8,092 bases of DNA from Caldifarciminota bacterium (GTDB lineage: Bacteria; Hydrothermota; Tepidihabitantia; SM23-42). The translations under genes were made by a program, and so were the position numbers. The notes under the pieces are model-generated. The model ran no database searches and was not told where the DNA came from. It saw only the letters and a program-made list of their open reading frames with translations. The stretch's first letter is position 1. The number at the start of each line of letters is the position of its first letter. Location: the NCBI GenBank assembly GCA_030671005.1, contig DAOVAN010000074.1, forward strand, positions 1 to 8,092, in the 5' to 3' direction. Below, in pieces: positions 1 through 5,868 of the stretch.

Positions 1-210
1 CCTAAAGGATAATAATCAAATGCAAACGGATTGATGCAGATGCATGCGGATGGGAATCATTACGAGTCCGCGCTTATCTGTATGCATGAATTTTGTCGGA
101 GACAAATCAGTTTACATCCGTTTTAATCCGTTTGAATCTAATTTGTCTATGACAAATCTGTGTGCATCCGCCTTAATCTGTCTGAATCAAATTTTTGTGA
201 CACAAAAATG
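1..210. repeat. Leader with tandem 50-51 bp palindromic repeats
   Basis: Three short palindromes are regularly spaced. The first is TTTGTC-GGA-GACAAA at 92-106. The second is ATTTGTC-TAT-GACAAAT at 141-157. The third is ATTTTTGTG-A-CACAAAAAT at 191-209. Their centres (99, 149, 200) are 50 and 51 bp apart. The DNA between them is also repeated and is built of roughly 10-bp words such as CATCCGTTTT and AATCCGTTTG. The last palindrome ends directly before the ribosome binding site of the next gene. Bases 20-55 appear to hold the same words in the opposite orientation. No convincing sigma-70 promoter was found, although the gene downstream must have one. This could be a dispersed intergenic repeat family or a set of operator sites; the sequence alone does not decide. 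Confidence 0.75.
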
Positions 211-223
211 AGAGGAGTGTTTC

Positions 224-1003
224 ATGGATTGGGGATTGAAGAATAGATTATCAAGAATAATTAAGCCGGAAACGGGGAGGACCGTGATGCTAGCGGTCGA
301 CCATGGCTATTTTTTGGGCCCAACCAGCGGCCTTGAAAAACCAGGCGAGACGATTAAACCATTACTGCCATATGCTGATTCACTGATGCTTACACGCGGT
401 GTTTTGCGCACATCAGTGCCTGCTGAATCTGACACACCAATTGTTTTACGCGTGTCCGGAGGCACGAGTATTCTGCACGATGACCTTTCTAATGAAGATA
501 TAACTACGTCCATGTTAGAGGCTATCAAGCTGAATGTCAGCGCGGTTGCCATTTCAATTTTTGTCGGTTCGGCTCATGAGAAAGAGACGCTTACGAATCT
601 GGCAAAGCTGGTGACTCAAGGTGAAGAATACGGAATTCCCGTGCTTGCCGTTACGGCAGTGGGTAGAGAAATGACCCGGGATGCAAAATACCTTTCTTTA
701 TGTTGTCGGATTGCCGCTGAACTCGGTGCGCACTTGGTTAAGACCTATTATTGCGATGACTTTGAAAAAGTGGTAGAGACTTGTCCGGTGCCGATCGTCA
801 TTGCTGGTGGCAAAAAAATACCGGAGAAAGATGCACTCACGCTAGCTCACAATGCAATTTCGCATGGGGCCGTGGGTGTGGATATGGGTAGAAACATATT
901 CCAATCCGATAATCCAGTTGGAATGATCCAAGCGGTGAGGGTGATCGTGCATAAGAGTGCTACTATCGATAAAGCGTATGGCATCTATAAAAAGGTAACG
1001 TGA
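224..1003 (+). CDS. lsrF: LsrF-like 3-hydroxy-5-phosphonooxypentane-2,4-dione thiolase (DhnA-family aldolase)
   Basis: This 259-residue protein closely matches what I recall of E. coli LsrF along its whole length. LsrF converts the phosphorylated AI-2 derivative and CoA to DHAP and acetyl-CoA in the cytoplasm. Diagnostic blocks are DWGLKNRLSRI (2-12), VMLAVDHGYFLGPT (21-34), LTRGVLR (56-62), the strand with LVKTYY (171-176), PVPIVIAGGKK (189-198) and GVDMGRNIFQSDNPV (218-232). Lys173 aligns with the Schiff-base lysine (Lys203) of E. coli LsrF, and Asp26 lies in the conserved DHGY. The protein lacks the roughly 31-residue N-terminal extension of the E. coli enzyme. An in-frame TGA at 209-211 rules out an upstream start, and AGAGGAG at 211-217 fits ATG 224. 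No other lsr gene (transporter, LsrK, LsrR, LsrG) is visible, so the substrate here may not be AI-2. Related DhnA enzymes are class I FBP aldolases and the archaeal ADH synthase, so a sugar-phosphate aldolase role is the main alternative. Confidence 0.87.
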   Translation: MDWGLKNRLSRIIKPETGRTVMLAVDHGYFLGPTSGLEKPGETIKPLLPYADSLMLTRGVLRTSVPAESDTPIVLRVSGGTSILHDDLSNEDITTSMLEAIKLNVSAVAISIFVGSAHEKETLTNLAKLVTQGEEYGIPVLAVTAVGREMTRDAKYLSLCCRIAAELGAHLVKTYYCDDFEKVVETCPVPIVIAGGKKIPEKDALTLAHNAISHGAVGVDMGRNIFQSDNPVGMIQAVRVIVHKSATIDKAYGIYKKVT

Positions 1004-1110
1004 AGTGGTTAAGGTAACGAGGCCCGAACGTTCAACAACAAGCACTAATCACGAAATCCGAAATCCGAAACAAATACGAATTCCAAAATTCAAATTACCG
1101 AAACCGTCAA
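994..1110. repeat. Intergenic degenerate short-word repeats
   Basis: The spacer between the LsrF-like gene and the dehydrogenase starts with two GGTAACG words (994-1000, overlapping the stop codon region, and 1013-1019). The second belongs to GGTAACGAGGCCCG (1013-1026), which matches 13 of 14 bases of the reverse complement of a block near 6951-6964. It is followed by an A-rich stretch of near-tandem 7-bp words: CGAAATC at 1052-1058 and 1059-1065, CGAAACA at 1066-1072, then degenerate AATTCCAAAATTC-like sequence to about 1095. No hairpin with a T-run, no ORF with a ribosome binding site and no clear promoter was seen in 1004-1159. It appears to be a repeat-derived spacer. Confidence 0.6.
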
Positions 1111-1159
1111 TGCGGCATCAGGTGCATAGCCGATTATCGCAAACCGTAGCCTTTTCAGA

Positions 1160-2185
1160 ATGAGAGCCGCTGTCTATTACAACAACAAAGATATCCGAAT
1201 TGAGGAGTTGCCTAAACCCAAGATAGGGGAGAAGGAACTTCTGGTAAAGGTCATCGCGAGTGGCGTCTGCGGCAGCGATGTGATGGAGTGGTACCGAATA
1301 AAGAAAGCGCCGAGGGTCTTAGGCCATGAGATAGCGGGTGAGATCGTCCAGGTTGGTAAAGATGTAGAACGTTTCCGTACAGGACAACGCGTTTTCGTAT
1401 CTCATCATGTACCGTGTAATGAATGTCGTTACTGTCAGGCTGGTTATCACACAGTCTGTGCTACACTACGCTCGACGAACTTCTATCCAGGTGGTTTTGC
1501 GGAATTTGTCAGGGTTCCAGAGATAAACGTCCAGAATGGGGTTTTCGTTCTACCTGACGAAGTTTCTTTCGAAGAAGGAACCTTCGTAGAACCATTGGGT
1601 TGTGTTGTTAGAGGCCAAAGATTTGCCGGTGTAAAGAAGGGTGATACTGTACTCGTCATTGGTTCGGGTATTTCAGGACTGATGCACATTCAGCTGGCGC
1701 GCATTAAGGAGGCGGCCAAAGTAATCGCCACTGATATCAATGAAACCCGTCTCGAGGTAGCCAAGCGGTTTGGTGCTGATGTCGTGATCAATGCGGAGGA
1801 TGATGTTGTGGGCCTTGTGAAGAAGGCAAATGAAGGGCGCCTGGTTGATGTGGTTATCGTTTGCACGGCGGCACTGTCTGCCTTTGAACAGGCATTTGAT
1901 TCGGTGGATTGCGCCGGGACCATGCTGCTTTTTGCGCCCACTGCACCTGATGTAAGAGTACCCTTACCACTATATGATATTTATTTCAAGAGTGTGAAGA
2001 TTGTTTTTTCCTATGCAGCGGTCGATCAAGACATAGAAGAGGCAATTGGACTATTGAGAAGTAAAACGTTCAACGCAAGCGATATGGTAACCCACCGGTT
2101 CGGGCTTTCTGAAATACAAAAAGGATTTGATCTCGTTGCCCGAGCTGAGCGTTCAATAAAAGTAATAATCCTACCGCAGGAATAG
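1160..2185 (+). CDS. Zinc-dependent medium-chain alcohol/polyol dehydrogenase
   Basis: This 341-residue cytoplasmic protein belongs to the sorbitol/threonine dehydrogenase branch of the medium-chain dehydrogenases, which oxidise a secondary alcohol with NAD(P)+. An N-terminal GroES-like catalytic domain carries likely catalytic zinc ligands Cys37 (in GVCGSD), His56 and Glu57 (GHE) and Glu144 (EP). The structural zinc site has all four cysteines: Cys86, Cys89, Cys92 and Cys100. The Rossmann fold begins at GSGISG (168-173), and Asp192 at the end of the second strand suggests NAD rather than NADP. Length is normal. The N-terminus MRAAVYYNNKDIRIEE is typical for the family, which supports ATG 1160 although no Shine-Dalgarno sequence precedes it. 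It follows the LsrF-like gene on the same strand after 156 bp, so co-transcription is possible but not shown. The substrate cannot be assigned; a polyol, threonine or sugar alcohol is possible. Confidence 0.88.
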   Translation: MRAAVYYNNKDIRIEELPKPKIGEKELLVKVIASGVCGSDVMEWYRIKKAPRVLGHEIAGEIVQVGKDVERFRTGQRVFVSHHVPCNECRYCQAGYHTVCATLRSTNFYPGGFAEFVRVPEINVQNGVFVLPDEVSFEEGTFVEPLGCVVRGQRFAGVKKGDTVLVIGSGISGLMHIQLARIKEAAKVIATDINETRLEVAKRFGADVVINAEDDVVGLVKKANEGRLVDVVIVCTAALSAFEQAFDSVDCAGTMLLFAPTAPDVRVPLPLYDIYFKSVKIVFSYAAVDQDIEEAIGLLRSKTFNASDMVTHRFGLSEIQKGFDLVARAERSIKVIILPQE

Positions 2186-2186
2186 T

Positions 2187-2762
2187 CTACTCATCAGCCC
2201 TGCATTCTTCTGCTTTTTCTTGACGCGCTAAAACCTTTCTTATGAGGTGTCCAGTCATTACCTTGTTAAGGTGGTCAAAACCGGAACAACCCTCAATGTC
2301 TTTTCCTTTTATTTCTGCGTGATATAACTCATCGGAATCGGTTCGCTTTTTCTCGACCTTAATTGCGTAATCAGCATCGAATATTGTCATGAAATCGTGG
2401 ATTGGCATTACGAAGACACCTTTTTCCGAGTACAGGGCTATCAATTTGTCTATTTCTCTTCGGTCTTGAGATAAGTGCTCAATTTCCTTTTCAATATCAA
2501 CCCGCGAGCTTGTCAGTTTTCCATATATGTGTTGCATCTCTTGAGGTTCATCGATATCCTTCAACTTCTCAGCGCCCTTTTCGAGGATCCCCTCGAGTAT
2601 TGCAACTGCCTGTTGTATCTTCTGGCTGGCTTCTGACAGGCAGAAAAGATAGGCCTCAATGACTTGAAAAGACGGCATTTTTTCCAAGTTTTCAAAGTAC
2701 AATTGTCCATAAGGCTTGCAAAAAGGGCCTTTCTTAGTATCTTCAAGATCATCCAGTACCAT
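2187..2762 (-). CDS. Hypothetical coiled-coil protein downstream of enolase
   Basis: This 191-residue protein does not match any family I recognise. It has no signal peptide or membrane segment and is rich in Glu and Lys. Two helical, probably coiled-coil stretches are visible at about residues 40-70 and 84-112 (rich in E, K, I and L heptads). A short hydrophobic, strand-like block follows (GVFVMPIHDFMTIFDADYAI, 115-134). The C-terminus is charged. Four cysteines (15, 41, 159, 187) show no metal-site spacing. ATG 2762 is strongly supported by AAGGAGG at 2769-2775, six bases upstream. It lies 114 bp after enolase on the same strand and probably shares its transcript. Its stop codon is 1 bp from the convergent dehydrogenase stop, leaving no room for a terminator between them. 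Coding potential is convincing; function is unknown. Confidence 0.8.
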   Translation of the reverse strand: MVLDDLEDTKKGPFCKPYGQLYFENLEKMPSFQVIEAYLFCLSEASQKIQQAVAILEGILEKGAEKLKDIDEPQEMQHIYGKLTSSRVDIEKEIEHLSQDRREIDKLIALYSEKGVFVMPIHDFMTIFDADYAIKVEKKRTDSDELYHAEIKGKDIEGCSGFDHLNKVMTGHLIRKVLARQEKAEECRADE

Positions 2763-2768
2763 TCAAAT

Positions 2769-2775
2769 CCTCCTT
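2769..2775 (-). promoter_or_regulatory. Strong ribosome binding site
   Basis: AAGGAGG on the minus strand lies six bases before the ATG at 2762. It fixes the start of the hypothetical coiled-coil protein and supports independent translation of that gene downstream of enolase. Confidence 0.85.
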
Positions 2776-2787
2776 GTGTGCTTAGGT

Positions 2788-2874
2788 TTAATCTTCTTGC
2801 TGCGTAGGTAATATCTCGATCCCCTTGCCTGTCGCCATGTGTTGGGGTACCTCGAAGTTTATTTCCGTAAACAT
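2788..2874 (-). CDS. Possible 28-residue ORF between enolase and the hypothetical gene
   Basis: An ATG two bases after the enolase stop codon opens a 28-codon frame ending in TAA. The peptide starts MFTEINFEVPQHM and ends ILPTQQED. It is acidic, soluble and has no cysteine or membrane segment. The position favours translational coupling to enolase, because terminating ribosomes could restart on the adjacent ATG. However, only a weak purine stretch precedes it, with no AGGAGG. It ends 25 bp before the next gene, just ahead of that gene's ribosome binding site. A frame this short can arise by chance, or could be the remnant of a longer gene. Only conservation in relatives would establish it. 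Confidence 0.3.
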   Translation of the reverse strand: MFTEINFEVPQHMATGKGIEILPTQQED

Positions 2875-2876
2875 TT

Positions 2877-4160
2877 TTATCTTACGAATGCCTTGCGACC
2901 GGCATACGCTGCGGCAGTTCCTCGTTCTTCCTCTATCCGTAATAATCGATTATATTTCTCGATGCGTTCACCGCGGCACGGAGCACCGGTCTTGATGGCA
3001 CCAGTGCCCATGGCTACCGTGAAATCGGCGATGAATGAATCGACTGTTTCACCGCTGCGATGCGAAACAACTACACCCCAGTTAGCTTTCTTGGCCATGT
3101 TTATTGCCTGGATCGTTTCGGTGAGACTACCTATCTGATTGACTTTGATCAAAACTGCATTGGCTGCGTTCTCTTTGATAGCACGAGCAATCCTTTCGAC
3201 GTTGGTTACTAGCAGGTCATCACCGATGAGTTCAACGTCTTTCCCTATTCTTTCATTCAGTTGTTGCCAGCCTGACCAATCGTCCTCGGCAAGTCCATCT
3301 TCAATGGATATGATTGGGTAGTGCTCCGTGAGTGAGAAGAATTTCTGCACCATTTCTGCTGAAGACAATTTCTTTTGCTCGGTTCTGAGATTGTACTGGT
3401 TCTCCTCGTAGAAACTGCTCGATGCTGTATCAAGCGATATACTGATGTCTGTGCCCGGTTTGTATCCTGCCTTTTCGATCGCTTCGCTGATTAACTTCAA
3501 GGGTTCTTCATTTGATGAAACGGTCGGTACGAAACCACCCTCATCACCAACACTAGTGTTTAATCCTTTTGCTTTCAAAATCTTCTTCAATACCTGATAG
3601 ACCTCGCTACTCCACCTCAAAGCTTCTCTAAAACTATCTGCTCCATGAGGCACGATCATATATTCTTGAAAATCTGGTCCTTGCCAGTTCGCGTGGACAC
3701 CGCCATTAAGGACATTCATCATCGGCACTGGCAATATGGATGCCTTTGGGCCACCCAGATATTTGTAGAGTGGCATGTTCAATGCGCGTGCTGCAGTGCG
3801 TGCAATTGCCAATGAGACACCGCAGATGGCATTTGCGCCGAGGTTCTCTTTATTTTGCGATCCGTCGAGTTGGAGCATTGTCTTATCGAGTTCTGATTGC
3901 TCCGTGATATCTTTGCCGACGAGTGCAGATGAGATTCTATCGTTCACATTACTGATTGCTCTCAAGACACCTTTACCTCCGTACCGCTTTTTGTCTCCAT
4001 CCCTTAGTTCGAGCGCCTCGTGAATACCCGTAGAAGCACCCGATGGTACTGCGGCACGGCTTTTGAAACCATTATCCAATTCAACTTCGACTTCTATTGT
4101 TGGATTGCCCCGTGAATCCAATATTTCACGCGCGAAAACTGTCCTTATCTTATTGCTCAT
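2877..4160 (-). CDS. eno: Enolase (phosphopyruvate hydratase)
   Basis: This glycolytic enzyme interconverts 2-phosphoglycerate and phosphoenolpyruvate with Mg2+ in the cytoplasm. The 427-residue length is normal. Family hallmarks are ILDSRGNPTIEVEV (13-26), the mobile loop SGASTG (40-45), His156, Glu166 (QEYMI) and the acid catalyst Glu207 (GDEGGF). The metal ligands Asp244, Glu287 and Asp314 are present, as are catalytic Lys339 (LIKVNQ), SHRSGET (366-372) and substrate-binding Lys390. The segment after His156 reads NWQGPDFQEYM, where most enolases have a version of DNNVDIQEFM; the catalytic residues themselves are intact. ATG 4160 has AAAGGAGG at 4169-4176, and a consensus promoter lies 48 bp upstream. 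It probably heads a transcript that continues into the small ORF and the coiled-coil gene. Confidence 0.97.
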   Translation of the reverse strand: MSNKIRTVFAREILDSRGNPTIEVEVELDNGFKSRAAVPSGASTGIHEALELRDGDKKRYGGKGVLRAISNVNDRISSALVGKDITEQSELDKTMLQLDGSQNKENLGANAICGVSLAIARTAARALNMPLYKYLGGPKASILPVPMMNVLNGGVHANWQGPDFQEYMIVPHGADSFREALRWSSEVYQVLKKILKAKGLNTSVGDEGGFVPTVSSNEEPLKLISEAIEKAGYKPGTDISISLDTASSSFYEENQYNLRTEQKKLSSAEMVQKFFSLTEHYPIISIEDGLAEDDWSGWQQLNERIGKDVELIGDDLLVTNVERIARAIKENAANAVLIKVNQIGSLTETIQAINMAKKANWGVVVSHRSGETVDSFIADFTVAMGTGAIKTGAPCRGERIEKYNRLLRIEEERGTAAAYAGRKAFVR

Positions 4161-4207
4161 GATTTTTTCCTCCTTTAAGCGTAGTTCAAGATTGAGTAAC
4201 TTTCCCC

Positions 4208-4235
4208 ATTATAGTGAAATAGGTTGATTTGTCAA
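4208..4235 (-). promoter_or_regulatory. Consensus sigma-70 promoter for enolase
   Basis: On the minus strand, TTGACA (4230-4235) is followed by a 16-bp spacer and TATAAT (4208-4213). Both hexamers match the consensus exactly. Transcription should begin near 4201, giving an untranslated leader of about 40 nt that contains the AAAGGAGG site before the enolase ATG. This suggests strong, housekeeping-type expression. No other promoter of comparable quality was found in the window. Confidence 0.85.
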
Positions 4236-4293
4236 TCAGACGAGATATTCTTGTGGTTTTCAAATAGACCGTAATCGATATGAGATAGATGGA

Positions 4294-5868
4294 TTAATGA
4301 GGGTGGTATCGGAGTGGGCAAGACAAACAGCGGGATGCTTCTTTGATCAATTCATCCTTTGAAGCCCACAATTCTACTTCCTTGAAGTCGCCTTTCCTTT
4401 CTTCAATTGCCCGGTGGGGGATTTTGATCCTTTCTATCTGTTTGATGGGTAGCATTTTTACCTTAGGTTGATAGGTTTTTCTCAGCAACTTGGCAATGAA
4501 TGTCGGGATGTGTCTGAGATGGGCCTCAATACGCCGGGCAGTGTTCATACCATGGCCAACCGCATGAGCAACTGTTGCACTGCCAAGCACAACATCGCCT
4601 CCTGCAAAGATCTTGGGGTGCGCTGTCCTTCCGTCTTTTGCCATGATGTGGCCATTTCTATCGAATTTCACGAGGCCTTTCAAGAAATCTGTTTCAGGGT
4701 ATTGCCCGATTGCCATAACAACACTGTCGAGTTCAACCTCAAATTCACTTCCCTCCACTTTTTTAACCCGACCTTTTCTGCCTTCTGGACACTCGGTTTT
4801 TTGCAGCGTGATCTTGTTCTTTTCGATTTTCAATGGCACAACGAGGGGAACGATTTCCACACCTTCTTCCTGGGCTTCTTCGAGGTTTTCATATTCAGCC
4901 GGCATGTCCTCAACGTTTCGTCGGTAATATATTTTGACCTCATGTCCTTCCCGTACCAAGCTGCGTGCAATATCAATGGCGGTATTGCCACCTCCGATTA
5001 TGCCGACCCTACCTAGATGATACAACTCACCTTTCCTGATGCGCTTGAGTACATCAAAGCCGTCCAGCGCGTTTTCTTCTCCGGGGATACCGAGCTTTAT
5101 TGGTTTCCAGACGCCGGTCGCGATGAAGACCGCATCATGATCTTCCAGCAGTTTTTCCATTGATATGTCTTTACCTATTTCGACACCGCACTTGAGTTCA
5201 AACCCCATGGTCTTTAGAGTATCAATTTCTTGGTCGAGTACTGCTTGCGGGTGCCGGAATTCGGGGATGAGAATTCCTAGGACACCACCAGGTTGCTCCT
5301 CTCTTTCGTAAACTGTAACCTTATATCCGCGATGGGCAAGGTAGTACGCGGCGCTCAGCCCGCATGGTCCAGCACCCACCACCGCAATTTTGTCATTCTT
5401 GGGTTTATGTTTGTGCTCAGGTAACATTGTCTTGACGCCAGCACGTAGATATCTTATTGCCACCGGCGTATCAATCCCTCTGCGCGTGCAGTAATTCTCG
5501 CACGGTGCCAGACATATTCTCCCAAGGGTGTCAAAAAAAGGCACAAAAGGATAACGTTCTTCACTATCAAGAGCGAGATAATTTATGTAAGCCCAGGGTA
5601 CAATACCTGCGGGACAGATCTTCTCGCAGGGTGGTTTTTGGTACCGGAAGCCTTTGAATGCATCTAATATGTTGTAAAGCCATATCAGTATCCATGCTGC
5701 GAGCAAGCCCCAGAATGCTTGGTTGATCCCGGTCCAGATTATGATCATGAACGCTATCGAGCCGTAGAAGAAGAAGGCAAGTGCGATACCTGTCCAGAAT
5801 CGTCCCGCATAGATTTGGCCGCCGCCCACTATGAAGGTTGATATGAGCGTTGCTTTACCTGACTTCAT
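4294..5868 (-). CDS. GltD/NfnB-like NAD(P)H-FAD oxidoreductase with N-terminal TM2-like membrane domain
   Basis: From ATG 5868 this is a 524-residue protein. Residues 1-73 look like a TM2-type membrane domain: GGGQIYAGRFWTG followed by two hydrophobic spans at about 26-46 and 50-68. A GltD-like region follows. Its N-terminal iron-sulfur domain has Cys81, Cys85 and Cys119, Cys123, Cys127. An FAD-binding GAGPCGLSAA lies at 165-174. An NAD(P)H-binding GGGNTAIDIA lies at 292-301, with YRR at 315-317 suggesting NADPH. FAGGDVVLGS lies at 421-430. The C-terminus ends in EASRCLSC (510-517), which in relatives often opens another cluster motif but here stops soon after. The usual first CxxC pair before Cys81 is missing. 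Start choice: an in-frame upstream start exists at 5931, but it would lie deep in the preceding gene. ATG 5868 has AAGG nine bases upstream and overlaps that gene by 14 bp. The protein likely feeds electrons between NAD(P)H and the neighbouring polyferredoxin. Confidence 0.85.
   Translation of the reverse strand: MKSGKATLISTFIVGGGQIYAGRFWTGIALAFFFYGSIAFMIIIWTGINQAFWGLLAAWILIWLYNILDAFKGFRYQKPPCEKICPAGIVPWAYINYLALDSEERYPFVPFFDTLGRICLAPCENYCTRRGIDTPVAIRYLRAGVKTMLPEHKHKPKNDKIAVVGAGPCGLSAAYYLAHRGYKVTVYEREEQPGGVLGILIPEFRHPQAVLDQEIDTLKTMGFELKCGVEIGKDISMEKLLEDHDAVFIATGVWKPIKLGIPGEENALDGFDVLKRIRKGELYHLGRVGIIGGGNTAIDIARSLVREGHEVKIYYRRNVEDMPAEYENLEEAQEEGVEIVPLVVPLKIEKNKITLQKTECPEGRKGRVKKVEGSEFEVELDSVVMAIGQYPETDFLKGLVKFDRNGHIMAKDGRTAHPKIFAGGDVVLGSATVAHAVGHGMNTARRIEAHLRHIPTFIAKLLRKTYQPKVKMLPIKQIERIKIPHRAIEERKGDFKEVELWASKDELIKEASRCLSCPLRYHPH

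Noticed and set aside
92..209. CRISPR array
   Set aside because: The units are palindromic and spaced by about 50 bp, but the intervening DNA is itself repeated, there are only three units with diverging sequence, and no cas genes are present.
1483..1941. Two minus-strand open frames within the dehydrogenase gene
   Set aside because: Low-complexity Ser/Thr-rich translations antisense to a gene with intact zinc and Rossmann motifs.
4221..4238. Small TTGA-TTTG-TCAA palindrome over the enolase -35 box as an operator
   Set aside because: Arms of only 4 bp overlap a consensus -35 hexamer; this is expected by chance and no second half-site was seen.
4468..5016. Long plus-strand open frame (182 codons) opposite the flavoprotein gene
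   Set aside because: It lies entirely antisense to a well-supported FAD/NAD(P)H oxidoreductase, has no family-like motifs or ribosome binding site, and reads as a shadow frame.
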